Shown here: in pieces, positions 16,372 through 25,872 of the stretch | Numbering within the stretch: position 1 is the stretch's first letter | Layout of the letters: each line of letters begins with the position of its first letter | Assembly (NCBI GenBank): GCA_039183635.1 | Contig: JBCDBL010000016.1 | Span: forward strand, 1 to 39,896 | DNA from: JBCDBL01 sp039183635 | Lineage (GTDB): Bacteria; Pseudomonadota; Alphaproteobacteria; Caulobacterales; Parvularculaceae | Reading direction: 5' to 3' | DNA: 39,896 bases | The notes under the pieces: generated by a model | Told to the model about the DNA's origin: nothing | Database searches by the model: none | Seen by the model: the letters and a program-made list of their open reading frames with translations, nothing else | Position numbers and translations under genes: made by a program

Positions 16372-17548
16372 TTTTTGCGCCCAAAAGTTGATCAACAAGC
16401 GTCAACCAATACTGGACGCCGATTGGGATGAGATTGTCGTTAAAATCATACTCCGGCGTATGCAGCTTTGCCGGAGCCTCGCCCTCTCCCTGCCCAAGCA
16501 GAATCAGGCACCCTGGTTTCTCGTTTAGAAAGTACGCAAAATCTTCCGTACCCATTGTTGGCGCGACACCGGCGACAACATTCTCCTCACCAACAAGCGC
16601 TCGGCCACATTCCAGAGCAATATCAGCGGCCGCCGCGTCATTGTATGATATTGGGTAGCAGACTTCATAATTCACATCGAACTTAGCACCCGTCGCAAGC
16701 TCCGTGGCCGCCGCTTGTTTCTTCAACATGTTCTCAATTAAAACGCGGGCCGGCTCGTATAACGCCCTGACCGTGCCTGCGAGGCGAGCTTGATTTGGCA
16801 CGACATTGTATGCAGAGCCGGCGTCAAAACGCGTCACAGAGCACAAGCCTCCCTCCACGACGTTTACGCGGCGCGCAAGTTGGGCGTAGAGGTCTGTTAT
16901 GAATTGCGATCCGGCGGCAATAGGGTCTATGGACAGATGCGGCAAACCCGCATGCCCGCCAACGCCGTCAATAACAATATCGAAATTATCGCAGGCCGCC
17001 GTCATTTCGCCAGCACGAGCAGCTACCGTTCCAACGGGTAAACCGGGCCAATTGTGTACAGCCCAGAAGCTGTCGCAGGCAAAACGATCCATAAAGCCGT
17101 CATCCAACATCGCCTTGGCGCCGCCGCCATTTTCCTCAGCTGGCTGAAAAATAAAATGAATAGTTCCTGCAAAATCCGGCGCTGCCGACAACCGGCGCGC
17201 AGCATCCAAAAGCATGGCTGCGTGGCCATCATGGCCGCATGCATGCATGCAACCCTCGAATGTAGAGCTGTAGGGAACACCGGAGTTTTCCAAAATAGGC
17301 AATGCGTCCAGTTCAGTGCGCAAGCCAATCGTCGGCCCCTCCCCCAAGCGCCCTTGCAGAGTTGCAACAACGCCAGTCCCGCCAATACCGGTTTCAACGA
17401 TCAGACCAAAAGATTTTAATCGTTTCGCGACAAGTTCCGACGTACGGTGCTCTTTGTAAGCAAGCTCCGGATGCGCATGGAAGTCATGCCGCCAGGCGAT
17501 AGCTTCAGAATAATCTGACTTATCAAAATTAACTTTTGATGATGACAC
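16361..17548 (-). CDS. M20-family amidohydrolase (hippurate/N-acyl-amino-acid hydrolase type)
   Basis: Dinuclear-metal amidohydrolase of 395 residues, the type that frees amino acids from N-acyl, N-aroyl or indoleacetyl conjugates. Metal ligands and base are visible: Cys104 and His106 in MHACGHDGHAAMLL, the glutamate pair 138-139 in FQPAEENGGGAKAML, and His165 in WAVHNWPGLP. The lid-domain segment VGGHAGLPHLSIDPI and the C-terminal GTEDFAYFLNEKPGC are also standard. No signal peptide, so cytoplasmic. It starts with GTG preceded by AGGAT and overlaps the next gene, giving a coupled pair: deconjugation, then 2-hydroxyacid oxidation. Substrate not determinable from sequence. Confidence 0.87.
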   Translation of the reverse strand: MSSSKVNFDKSDYSEAIAWRHDFHAHPELAYKEHRTSELVAKRLKSFGLIVETGIGGTGVVATLQGRLGEGPTIGLRTELDALPILENSGVPYSSTFEGCMHACGHDGHAAMLLDAARRLSAAPDFAGTIHFIFQPAEENGGGAKAMLDDGFMDRFACDSFWAVHNWPGLPVGTVAARAGEMTAACDNFDIVIDGVGGHAGLPHLSIDPIAAGSQFITDLYAQLARRVNVVEGGLCSVTRFDAGSAYNVVPNQARLAGTVRALYEPARVLIENMLKKQAAATELATGAKFDVNYEVCYPISYNDAAAADIALECGRALVGEENVVAGVAPTMGTEDFAYFLNEKPGCLILLGQGEGEAPAKLHTPEYDFNDNLIPIGVQYWLTLVDQLLGAKNEK

Positions 17549-17732
17549 TAAATCCTACCCTTATGTTTTGTTTTCCTTCTTATACCCCAGTGCGGTTTGC
17601 AGCTGTGGATCATTGCAAAACCAACCGGGAGAATGCGTACAAAACAAATCTTTGAGGGCGCATCAAAACAGCATCTTACTTGCAGCTGTTAGATATCATT
17701 TCAAAAAGAGTTAAAACAAATCTGACGTTATA

Positions 17733-18191
17733 TCAGAACAGCAGTGAAATTAAGGCTGAGATTACAGCAAGCGGCATACCGACCGGAAGAAACGCCCCTT
17801 TTAAACTGGCTTTCGTGTGATGCCAATATCCCAAACGGGGATAGCCTTCAAAGCGCATAAAAGGCGGATGTACCCACATGTAAAAAAGAATATCGATTAC
17901 AATGAGATCATAAAGACTGAACAGCGCAATGACCCCCCAAGCGATCAAGAAGCGCTGTAAAAATGTTATTTCATTTCCTGTAGCGTAAGATACCGCTGAC
18001 GCAGTCGCGCCCGCCAAGAGTATGACAACAACGAGCAGGGTGACGGCTATGGCAAGCGCCGAGTTATGCTTTTCCTTGCCACGTGAAATTTCTGCAAGCC
18101 ATATTTTGGGACAAAATATATAGGTTGGAAAGATAACCAACGAAACCAGAACGGACGTCACCAGACCGCCCCACATAATGACTTCCAACAT
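17733..18191 (-). CDS. Small integral membrane protein, unknown function
   Basis: Protein of 152 residues with about four hydrophobic helices: roughly residues 5-28, 46-70, 80-106 and 130-150. A polar loop with HPPFMRFEGYPRLGYWHHTKA lies between the last two. I recognise no family. A ribosome site (GGTGG) precedes the ATG. It lies between the M20 gene and the GPH permease on the same strand with gaps of 184 and 56-254 bases, so it may be its own unit. Confidence 0.55.
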   Translation of the reverse strand: MLEVIMWGGLVTSVLVSLVIFPTYIFCPKIWLAEISRGKEKHNSALAIAVTLLVVVILLAGATASAVSYATGNEITFLQRFLIAWGVIALFSLYDLIVIDILFYMWVHPPFMRFEGYPRLGYWHHTKASLKGAFLPVGMPLAVISALISLLF

Positions 18192-18247
18192 AACGCCACC
18201 GCAATGATAATAATAATTATTATCTTATGACATGAAGGGCGCGCTGT

Positions 18248-18436
18248 CTACAGATTGTCGCCGCATAGAACATAACGTTTAAGTGATAACCAAGATTTTA
18301 TTGGGTTAATCACTGTTTGGTTATTTCCGTCTCTTAGCCAATAAACCCAAAAACCTGGCGTTATTATTAAACACATAAAGAGAACAACCGAACAGGCGCC
18401 GTATTCAAACTGGTCCTGAAACTGGGCCTGGCGCAC
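18248..18436 (-). CDS. Possible small single-span membrane protein, unidentified
   Basis: Open frame of 62 residues from a GTG 9 bases after the GPH permease stop. It holds one convincing hydrophobic segment (ACSVVLFMCLIITPGFWVYW) followed by a polar tail. I recognise no family and see no strong ribosome site. It could be translated by coupling to the permease, or be a remnant. Confidence 0.28.
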   Translation of the reverse strand: MRQAQFQDQFEYGACSVVLFMCLIITPGFWVYWLRDGNNQTVINPIKSWLSLKRYVLCGDNL

Positions 18437-18445
18437 CAGACGTTT

Positions 18446-19753
18446 TTACAACGCACCGGTCTTTAATAACCTCCGACGTATAATATCCTGACGTCGATCC
18501 GTCAGAGGAAAGTTCCATATCAATATCGAGGCCGCCACATACGGCAAAACCGGTATGACCAGACATACAAACCTCAATGCTTGCAGCCCTTCATTCGTCA
18601 CGTCTTGTGGATTGAAGCCAAGAACGCCTAGCATCGGCAATGCCACGCCGACGCCGATGGCGGATGTCGCTTTTTGTATTGTATTCCAAATTGCAAAATA
18701 TTGTCCGGCCTCCTGACGTCCTGTCTTCATTGTGGCGTAGTCGGACACATCCGCCAGCAATGCAGGCGACAAGGTTAACGGAGCTGCAGCGAAAACCCCG
18801 GATAATACAAAACACACACCGAACAAAACAGGTTGTTGCGGCGGCAAAAGCGCAATAGCTAAAAACAGCAGCACCCATACCCCCATGGAAACCGCCGTCG
18901 TTTTATGCTTTCCAAAGCGGCCGGATATCTTCACCGCAGGCCCTGTGGCCGCGATAGCTGCTGCAAAATAACCAAGGAACAAAGGTCCGGCCAAAGTTGG
19001 CGACGCCACATAATACGTCACATACAGAACGAAAGTCGCCTGCATGACCGCCGAAGATAAATACACGAAAAAGGAAAACAAAAAGAACTGTCTGAAAGGT
19101 TTATTCACAGCCATAAATTTAAGACCGGAACTCCAGTTCAGTTTTTCGATCTTAACATCCACAGTCTCGCGAATACTGAGCGTTAAAAGCGCTCCAATCA
19201 CCAGCAAAGGGCAAACCACGAAAGCGAGCCATTTCATGGTGACGCTGTCTATGCCATGCCCGTAAAACGCAGTGACGAACGGCACGACCAATGCGGTGAA
19301 CATGCCGGCAAGATGGCCAACCTCCCGCCATCCGGCGATGCGCCTTCGTTCCGTCGGTTCGGATGAAAGCTCCGCTGACCACGCAGAGTACGGAATATTG
19401 ACCAAAGACCAGCCCAGGTAAGCAATCCCAACCCATATAAGCAGGTAGCGAATATCCGCCCCGCCCATAGGAATATACGACATCCATACAGCTGGAAGCA
19501 GTAAGACAACCCCCACAGCGATCCAAGGCCGTCGACGGCCATACTTCGTCTTTGTAGTATCGGAAAAATACCCTATTCCCAGATCAACAAAGACGTCCGC
19601 CATCCGCAGAACCATGAGCGCGATGCCGATCGTTCCCAAAGACAACCCCATCTGGCCCGCATAAAACGCAGGAATAAAAGCTGTAATAGGCATCGTCACC
19701 CCGGCAAGGGGTAAAGCAAGAGCGCCGAATGCAATTAGCTTTGTTGTCTTCAT
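18446..19753 (-). CDS. MFS permease of the GPH (glycoside-pentoside-hexuronide) cation symporter type
   Basis: Inner-membrane secondary transporter of 435 residues with about 12 hydrophobic helices. The cytoplasmic loop DVFVDLGIGYFSDTTKTKYG followed by RRRPWI is the GPH/MelB-type signature (the usual form is DxxxGxxSDxTrtrxGRRRPw). The second-half copy is SPALLADVSDYATMKTGRQE. The family imports sugars and related small molecules; here the substrate may be whatever the neighbouring TonB receptor brings through the outer membrane. AGGATA precedes the ATG. The receptor lies upstream on the same strand, separated by a terminator at 19795-19833. Confidence 0.86.
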   Translation of the reverse strand: MKTTKLIAFGALALPLAGVTMPITAFIPAFYAGQMGLSLGTIGIALMVLRMADVFVDLGIGYFSDTTKTKYGRRRPWIAVGVVLLLPAVWMSYIPMGGADIRYLLIWVGIAYLGWSLVNIPYSAWSAELSSEPTERRRIAGWREVGHLAGMFTALVVPFVTAFYGHGIDSVTMKWLAFVVCPLLVIGALLTLSIRETVDVKIEKLNWSSGLKFMAVNKPFRQFFLFSFFVYLSSAVMQATFVLYVTYYVASPTLAGPLFLGYFAAAIAATGPAVKISGRFGKHKTTAVSMGVWVLLFLAIALLPPQQPVLFGVCFVLSGVFAAAPLTLSPALLADVSDYATMKTGRQEAGQYFAIWNTIQKATSAIGVGVALPMLGVLGFNPQDVTNEGLQALRFVCLVIPVLPYVAASILIWNFPLTDRRQDIIRRRLLKTGAL

Positions 19754-19794
19754 CTTATCCTGGACCTCGAAAAAGGGACCTTAGGCCAATATAA

Positions 19795-19833
19795 CAAAAA
19801 AGCTGGCGCCAATTGGAAAACCCATGCGCCAGC
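19795..19833 (-). terminator. Rho-independent terminator of the TonB receptor gene
   Basis: Perfect 8-base stem GCTGGCGC (19802-19809) / GCGCCAGC (19826-19833) with a 16-base loop. On the minus strand it runs into six or seven Ts (19801-19795). It lies 70 bases after the receptor stop and 42 bases before the permease start. Confidence 0.8.
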
Positions 19834-19902
19834 CAGCAAATTGCAAAACGAAAAATGCTTGCCCCGAAGGTTTATGCATTTTCCGCTTTGCAAGATATAT
19901 GT

Positions 19903-22005
19903 TTAGTAACGAACGCGTACACGCGCCATGAACGATTGGGGAGTTCCGGGAACCGCCGCAACTTGTCCGCTGGCGGCATCCAGAGCGAGGTTCACAGGAT
20001 AGTACTCATCGAACAGATTATTTGCATCTACAGAGTAGACAACCCGCTTCGTCTCCAAACCAACACTAAGACTGGTTAAATCGTAGGAGTCAATCGAAAG
20101 CGCTGGATCATTATCACTGGAGGCGAACTGACCATCAACATAACGCCAGCGACCGCGGATAAACCCATCGAGACCATCTGAAATAGCATGAACGTATTCC
20201 GCCCCGATGGTGGCTCTAACTTCAGGAGCAAACGGGAACGCATTCCCGCTGAAGTCGACATCCTGGTCCATACCTATAGGGATCATGTTGACCACATCGA
20301 AACCAGTCACGACAAAGTCATTAACAACGAAATCATTAAACTCCGTATCTGCAGTTGCAAGCGCCCCTGTCAACCGCAAACTGTCAGTCACCTGCAGTCC
20401 CAAAGACACTTCGATACCCTGAGATGTCGACCCGTCACCCGCATTTGTTAAACCAAAGACAGATCCGAATGAATTTGGAATGGTTGTAAGCGCTTGCCGA
20501 CCGTCATATTCAACGTAAAACCCTGTTACGTCAAAATCAAGCTGGCCGGAAAACGCTGAGCCGCGAAGGCCCAGTTCGTAGCTATCTGCAGTTTCCTCCT
20601 CAACCGTCACATCATCTGGTATGGTTGAATAGAAAGAAAACTGTCCGGGCTTGAAGCCATTTGCATAGGAACCAAACACGGTCACGTTATCGGTTAAACG
20701 ATACAATAGCGCGGCGCGAACAGAAACGCGCTCCGTTTTCACCTCGGGGTTATTCTCAATAACACCTCCGGTTACGACACGGCCTTCGGTATCAACGGAC
20801 GTATAACGCAGCCCCCCAATAATATCAAAATTCGGCGTTACACTGAACGTAATATCACCAAAGACAGCATAGGTTTGAGTTTCACCCTCACCGTCGAAAG
20901 TAAGATTGAAAAGCCCGACCTGTTCAACAGACTGATCCTGAGTGAACGACTCGTCATAGAAGTAAGCGCCGAGCAGCCAATCAACGTTGTCGCCGAAGTT
21001 TGACGCCAACCTGATTTCCTGGGTGAACTGATCTTGTTCGTTTGAGAAACCGCCAAAAAAGTCTCCCCCTGGCAAAACAGCAGAAAGCAAGTCCTCATTG
21101 GTGAATTCGCGATAAGCTGAAATAGACGTAATACTATAATTTTCCGCCTCATACGTTAATTTCAAGGCGGCGCCAAATGTATCGCGATTGCTAAAATTGC
21201 CCAACGGTTCGTTTTTTTGGAACTGGCCTAACGGGACCGTATCAACATACGACCCCTCGTGATCGTTATAATCAAGAGTTAGATCGGCTGTTAACTGCTC
21301 CGTTACATCAGCAGAAAGAACACCTCGAAGGCCAAAGGTTTCACTGGGGTCAATCTTACCACCAGTCGCCGTATTATCTACAAATCCGCCAAATTCATTG
21401 TAGCTGGCTACTAATTTACCACGAACGTTTTCACTAAGACGCCCGGATACAAAGGCCTGCGCGTCGTATTCGTCAAAGCTGCCGTATCCCAACTGCAGGG
21501 AGGCTTCAAGTTCGTCAGACGCCTGCCTTGTAATAATATTAATGGCGCCGGCAAGAGAGCTTTGACCGAACAGCGTGCCCTGCGGCCCACGGAGCACCTC
21601 TACCCGCTCAACATCAATCAAGTCGAAATCCGCAAGAAACGTTGGAAGCGGCACATCATCGATATATACGCCAACGTTTGAATCCGTGCCGTTATTCAAG
21701 CCATCCCCTATACCGCGGATAAGAGGGCGCGTATATGAACGCGACCCGCCGCTCGGAAAGTCAAGGCTTGGCACCAGCGCTTCAAGATCGGCCGTTGAAG
21801 TCACGCCTTCCCGTTCAAGCAAATCACCCGAAATCACCGTAACACTGACCGGAACCTCGAGCAGATTCTGCTCACGCCGCTGCGCCGTCACCGTTATTAC
21901 TTCACGATCAAGGACTTCACCAGACCCAACCGCTTGCGCCAACACGCCGTTCGCTTGCAGCGCTGTTGTCGTAAAGAGAGCTATCGCCAATGTTTTTCTT
22001 ATCAT
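19903..22005 (-). CDS. TonB-dependent outer-membrane receptor
   Basis: Outer-membrane active-transport barrel of 700 residues. A signal peptide (MIRKTLAIALFTTTALQANG, cleavage near VLAQA) is followed by a TonB-box-like VITVTAQRREQNLLEVPVSV and the plug domain (SVTVISGDLLEREGVTS to VEVLRGPQGTLFGQSSLAGA). The barrel strands end in the aromatic C-terminal FMARVRVRY. The substrate cannot be read from sequence; such receptors in alphaproteobacteria carry sugars, peptides, siderophores or aromatic compounds. AGGGGATT precedes the ATG. It is divergent from the serine dehydratase at 22385 across a 379-base gap with a candidate operator. Confidence 0.93.
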   Translation of the reverse strand: MIRKTLAIALFTTTALQANGVLAQAVGSGEVLDREVITVTAQRREQNLLEVPVSVTVISGDLLEREGVTSTADLEALVPSLDFPSGGSRSYTRPLIRGIGDGLNNGTDSNVGVYIDDVPLPTFLADFDLIDVERVEVLRGPQGTLFGQSSLAGAINIITRQASDELEASLQLGYGSFDEYDAQAFVSGRLSENVRGKLVASYNEFGGFVDNTATGGKIDPSETFGLRGVLSADVTEQLTADLTLDYNDHEGSYVDTVPLGQFQKNEPLGNFSNRDTFGAALKLTYEAENYSITSISAYREFTNEDLLSAVLPGGDFFGGFSNEQDQFTQEIRLASNFGDNVDWLLGAYFYDESFTQDQSVEQVGLFNLTFDGEGETQTYAVFGDITFSVTPNFDIIGGLRYTSVDTEGRVVTGGVIENNPEVKTERVSVRAALLYRLTDNVTVFGSYANGFKPGQFSFYSTIPDDVTVEEETADSYELGLRGSAFSGQLDFDVTGFYVEYDGRQALTTIPNSFGSVFGLTNAGDGSTSQGIEVSLGLQVTDSLRLTGALATADTEFNDFVVNDFVVTGFDVVNMIPIGMDQDVDFSGNAFPFAPEVRATIGAEYVHAISDGLDGFIRGRWRYVDGQFASSDNDPALSIDSYDLTSLSVGLETKRVVYSVDANNLFDEYYPVNLALDAASGQVAAVPGTPQSFMARVRVRY

Positions 22006-22384
22006 AATCCCCTAGTCCTTTTTTTCTTTAATTGCCAGTTTCAAAGCCAATCACTCAACTGAAGCGCCGCCGGCAAAATTTTACGAACACATCATGGCGC
22101 GCTGCATGGCACCGTATTTTTGGGAGATACTCAAAGTGAAAGGATTTGCCCAAGCGGAGGATTTGACTGCAACCATAATCAAATTGCGCCAAAAACGATT
22201 AAATCTTGTACGATAACGATTACGCTATCGCCGAAATTAACCCTGGAATACGAAACGACAGATGCTTGGAACCACCAAAAGTGTGTAAATACGCATTCAT
22301 TGTGATCTGAGCAATTACGAAACTGCAGACTTACAAACTTTGTATGCAGCCCATGTAAAACACATCCTGGAATGTTCTAGATAT
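22006..22384. promoter_or_regulatory. Divergent control region between TonB receptor and serine dehydratase
   Basis: A 379-base gap without a credible gene, clearly more A+T-rich than its flanks. Promoters for both genes should lie here. The one structured element I see is the near-palindrome at 22211-22230. I find no clear ribosome site for the dehydratase. Confidence 0.4.
22211..22230. promoter_or_regulatory. Candidate operator: near-perfect palindrome
   Basis: CGATAACGATTACGCTATCG has 8-base arms CGATAACG and CGCTATCG around ATTA, with one mismatch. It is unlike the TGTAAATATATTTACA sites of the pim/bad cluster. Its place in a divergent gap suggests a regulator binding site; a single copy makes this tentative. 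Confidence 0.35.
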
Positions 22385-23311
22385 ATGCCTTTGCACATAG
22401 AAACACCTCAGATCGAATCACCCTTTTTTCATAAGGCGCCGGGCTCTGGCATTGTATTGAAGCTTGAAGCTTTGCAACCGCCCGGTTCATTCAAAATCCG
22501 TGGCATTGGCGCAGCATGCGAACAGTATGCCCGCGAAGGCAAAAAGAGGTTTGTTTCGTCTTCCGGCGGCAACGCAGGTATGGCGGCGGCCTATGCGGGA
22601 ATGCATTTGTCACTGCCGGTGACGGTCGTCGTTCCGGAAACAACAACCTCTCGCGCCATTGAATTGCTGAAACATTATGATGCGGACGTTATTGTTCATG
22701 GACCGTCCTGGGCGGAGGCGGACACCTATGCACGGTCACTGCTGGACGATAAAACCGCTTATATTCACCCCTTTGACGACCCGCTGCTTTGGTCAGGCTA
22801 CGCAACCATGATCGATGAAGTGGCGCGAACAGGATTACGCCCAGATAATATTGTTTTATCCGTAGGCGGCGGCGGCTTATTATGCGGCGTGATCGAAGGA
22901 ATACGCCGAAACGACTGGTCGGACGTCGCCATCACCACCGTTGAGACAACCGGGTCCGCATCTCTTGAACAATCCGTTCGAGCCGGCGAAAGAATTGAAC
23001 TTGCAGCGATAGAGAGCATCGCCTCTTCGCTTGGAGCAAAAAAAGTCTGCGAGCAAGCATTTCTTGGCGCCCAAAGCCGTTCTGTTGAGTGTGTTTCTGT
23101 ATCTGATTTAGAAGCCGTAAAAGCATGTAGCCGCTTTCTCATCGACCATAGGGTGTTGGTCGAACCGGCATGCGGAGCCGCATTGGCCTGGGTATACAAA
23201 GACCAACTCCCCTCTTCAAAGAGCGGAACCACCTTAGTGATTGTATGCGGCGGCGCGACAGTTACGCCTGACCAACTTCAAACCTGGGAGCAATCCCTGA
23301 GCGACCACTGA
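22385..23311 (+). CDS. L-serine/L-threonine dehydratase, animal SDS type
   Basis: PLP-dependent ammonia-lyase (fold type II) of 308 residues turning serine or threonine into pyruvate or 2-oxobutyrate. The Schiff-base Lys37 is in QPPGSFKIRG, the substrate loop is SSGGNAGMAAAYA, and the phosphate cup is LSVGGGGLLCGV. There is no C-terminal ACT regulatory domain. Segments such as PFDDPLLWSGYA and LVEPACGAALAWVY resemble vertebrate serine dehydratase more than bacterial IlvA. I start at 22385 because the N-terminus PLHIETPQIES aligns with SDS proteins; the frame stays open upstream to an ATG at 22340. Confidence 0.85.
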   Translation: MPLHIETPQIESPFFHKAPGSGIVLKLEALQPPGSFKIRGIGAACEQYAREGKKRFVSSSGGNAGMAAAYAGMHLSLPVTVVVPETTTSRAIELLKHYDADVIVHGPSWAEADTYARSLLDDKTAYIHPFDDPLLWSGYATMIDEVARTGLRPDNIVLSVGGGGLLCGVIEGIRRNDWSDVAITTVETTGSASLEQSVRAGERIELAAIESIASSLGAKKVCEQAFLGAQSRSVECVSVSDLEAVKACSRFLIDHRVLVEPACGAALAWVYKDQLPSSKSGTTLVIVCGGATVTPDQLQTWEQSLSDH

Positions 23312-23418
23312 CCCAGTATCATTACAGTTCAAGCTGTATACTGATAATTAAACGTTCACGGAACCGATTTGTTATACACTTAGTATGCGCCGTGTGCGCT
23401 GATATATATGGAGGCATC

Positions 23419-23742
23419 ATGGAATCAACAGCCGGCATAGCAAAGCTGAAACCAGGTAGTAAAAAGGATTTCGCGGAATGGCGCGAAGCGATCAATTCCC
23501 GAAAGGCTGAAGTTCTTGAATCATTGCGACAAGAGCGTGTTGATGTGGAGTGCTGGTTCGAAGTCGAAATCAATGGCGAACCATATCTTCTTTGGTTCAT
23601 CCGTGTTGAATCTCTAGAGAAAGCCCGCGAGACCTTAGAAAACTCAACGCTGGAAATAGATCTCTTTCACAAGGAAAAAATGAAAAGAATGATAGAACCA
23701 AGGATCGAAGCCAAGTTAGTCGCCGAGTTATACGTAGAATAA
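23419..23742 (+). CDS. Small conserved cytoplasmic protein, DUF6176-like
   Basis: Protein of 107 residues starting at an ATG with a strong GGAGG 5 bases upstream; an in-frame start at 23392 lacks this. It reads as an alpha+beta ferredoxin-like domain: IAKLKPGSKKDFAEWREAI, then CWFEVEINGEPYLLWFIRV. This resembles the small DUF6176 family as I recall it, a guess made without a search. It lies 107 bases after the dehydratase and 123 before the peptidase on the same strand, so it may be cotranscribed. No function is known to me. Confidence 0.6.
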   Translation: MESTAGIAKLKPGSKKDFAEWREAINSRKAEVLESLRQERVDVECWFEVEINGEPYLLWFIRVESLEKARETLENSTLEIDLFHKEKMKRMIEPRIEAKLVAELYVE

Positions 23743-23865
23743 CAACGACAATTCGGCGCTTGATATTGACCCGCACGTGCTAAACTGATTGACAGTTCCC
23801 ATTATCACCTCGCCCACAGCGCCGATCTGACGGATGCCGGTTGAGAGGAACATGGAGGCTCTAAT

Positions 23866-25860
23866 ATGCAGGACGATGTTAAAAAAGGAGCTCGGCCGGA
23901 TGCCGCTACGGCGCCCTATGGCGCATGGTCTTCCCCTCTTTCTGCAGAACATTTATCCGGTCAATCCTACGGCTTTTTTGACCTTCAGTTTAATCACGGC
24001 GCCTTGTACTGGCGTGAGCACAAGCCCTCGGAAGGTGGAAAGTATGCCTTAATGCACTTCACCAAAAAGGATGGCGCCGCTGAGGCCGGAGGGCAGTCGC
24101 TCGATGTGCGAACTCAAGTGCATGAGTATGGCGGCCGTGCCGTTTTGGCCGCAAATGATTTTGTTGTTGTATCGAACATCGCCGATCATCAACTTTATCA
24201 ATGGTCAGCTGGCGGTCACGCCCGAAAACTAACCGCCATTGACGGACTGCGATTTGCAGACTGCGTGGAAGACGCCGCTCGCAATCGCATAATATGCGTT
24301 CGAGAAGATCATCGCGGCGAAGGCGAAGCGCAAAACACGATCGCCGCGATCATGCTTGAGCCTTCTTCAAGCGATGAAGGCCAACGCGTGCTTGTTGAAG
24401 GCTCCGATTTCTTCGCTTATCCCGCCTTATCGCCTGATGGCGAAAAAATCGCATGGGTGTCTTGGGATCATCCCAACCTCCCCTGGGACAATACCTCTCT
24501 TTGGGTGGGCGATATCGATCAGGCGGGAGAAATAGTCAATCGACGCAAACTGAACGACGGCGTCAGGGAATCCATTCTCCAGCCGCGATGGAAAGACAAT
24601 GAAACTCTCTATTTCATCAGTGACCGCACCGACTGGTGGAATATCCATGTTTGGAAAAACGGTGAAATCCATGTGGTCCATAAGCGATCTGCAGATTTCG
24701 CGTTTCCTCTGTGGTTACTCGGCGAGAACCACTACGACTTTCTACCCAACGGAGATATTATTGCGCGCTTTGTTGAAGATCAAAGTTATGCGCTTGGGCG
24801 TATTTCTACAAGCAACGGCGCACTCACGCCAATTCCTTTAGATGGGGGGGAGCCAGGCGGTTTTGTTGTCGGCGACGACAGCATTTATGTCGTTGTGCGA
24901 TCAAAGACAGGTCATGATATTCTTGCACAATATGACATTTCGACAGGTGAAACATCAGTTATCCGACAGATAGACGAACCCAGGCTTGAGGATAATTTTA
25001 TCTCACAAGCACAAGCGGTGTCATTCAATACAAGCAATGGAGAAAAAGCATACGCGTATTATTACGCCCCCGCCAACCCACAGTTCCGTGCGCCGGCCGA
25101 AGATAAGCCGCCTTTAATCGTGAAAATGCACGGCGGCCCGACATTCCATACGTCGCCATACCTGAACTATGACATACAGTTCTGGACAAGTCGCGGCTTT
25201 GCTCTTTTAGATGTGAACTACCGTGGAAGCAGCGGTTTTGGCAGGGCGTTCCGTCGTTCATTGTACGGAGAGTGGGGCGTAAAAGACATTGAAGACGCTA
25301 TAAATGGCGCATTATATATTGCGGATGAAGGACTCGTAGATCGCGATAGACTTTTAATAAGAGGAAGCAGCGCCGGCGGCTTCGCAGTTCTGGCCGCCTT
25401 GGCGTTCCATGACGTTTTCGCAGGCGGAGGGAATTATTTTGGCGTAAGTGACCTGGAGATGATTGCAAAAGACACGCATAAATTTGAGTCGCACTATTTC
25501 GAGCATCTGGTGGGACCTTACCCGGAAGCCCGCACGACTTTTATAGAACGTTCCCCGATTAATAGTATTGAACGGCTAAACAAGCCCTTAATCACCCTTC
25601 AAGGCGCCGATGATAAGGTTGTACCGCCCAACCAGTCCGAGTTAATATTCGAGGCGCTTAAAGCAGATGGAACGCCAACAGCTTATCTTCTTTTTGACGA
25701 TGAAAAACATGGATTTCAAAAAGCTGAAACGCGCAAGCGCGCGCTCGAAGCAGAGCTGTACTTTTATGGCAAGATCCTGGGCTTCGAACCGGCCGGCGAT
25801 ATCGCGCCTGTCCTTATACACAACCAAAACGCCATCAAAAAGGGGGATGCTGACGAATAA
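23866..25860 (+). CDS. S9-family serine peptidase (prolyl oligopeptidase / acylaminoacyl-peptidase type)
   Basis: Peptidase of 664 residues with a beta-propeller N-terminal domain (about 1-390, with repeats such as FFAYPALSPDGEKIAWVSWD) and a C-terminal alpha/beta-hydrolase domain. The nucleophile is Ser502 in IRGSSAGGFAVLAAL, the acid Asp582 or Asp583 in LQGADDKVVPPNQSE, and the base His615 in DDEKHGFQKAETR. The oxyanion-side motif is KMHGGPTFHT. There is no signal peptide, so it probably acts on peptides already in the cytoplasm. A GGAGG ribosome site lies 8 bases before the ATG. It fits a peptide/amino-acid catabolic neighbourhood with the dehydratase and the aminotransferase. Confidence 0.92.
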   Translation: MQDDVKKGARPDAATAPYGAWSSPLSAEHLSGQSYGFFDLQFNHGALYWREHKPSEGGKYALMHFTKKDGAAEAGGQSLDVRTQVHEYGGRAVLAANDFVVVSNIADHQLYQWSAGGHARKLTAIDGLRFADCVEDAARNRIICVREDHRGEGEAQNTIAAIMLEPSSSDEGQRVLVEGSDFFAYPALSPDGEKIAWVSWDHPNLPWDNTSLWVGDIDQAGEIVNRRKLNDGVRESILQPRWKDNETLYFISDRTDWWNIHVWKNGEIHVVHKRSADFAFPLWLLGENHYDFLPNGDIIARFVEDQSYALGRISTSNGALTPIPLDGGEPGGFVVGDDSIYVVVRSKTGHDILAQYDISTGETSVIRQIDEPRLEDNFISQAQAVSFNTSNGEKAYAYYYAPANPQFRAPAEDKPPLIVKMHGGPTFHTSPYLNYDIQFWTSRGFALLDVNYRGSSGFGRAFRRSLYGEWGVKDIEDAINGALYIADEGLVDRDRLLIRGSSAGGFAVLAALAFHDVFAGGGNYFGVSDLEMIAKDTHKFESHYFEHLVGPYPEARTTFIERSPINSIERLNKPLITLQGADDKVVPPNQSELIFEALKADGTPTAYLLFDDEKHGFQKAETRKRALEAELYFYGKILGFEPAGDIAPVLIHNQNAIKKGDADE

Positions 25861-25872
25861 CATCCGTAACTA

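Noticed and set aside
22280..22300. TGTAAATACGCATT as a fourth copy of the regulon palindrome
   Set aside because: Only the left half matches; the right half does not pair, so it is not the same operator.
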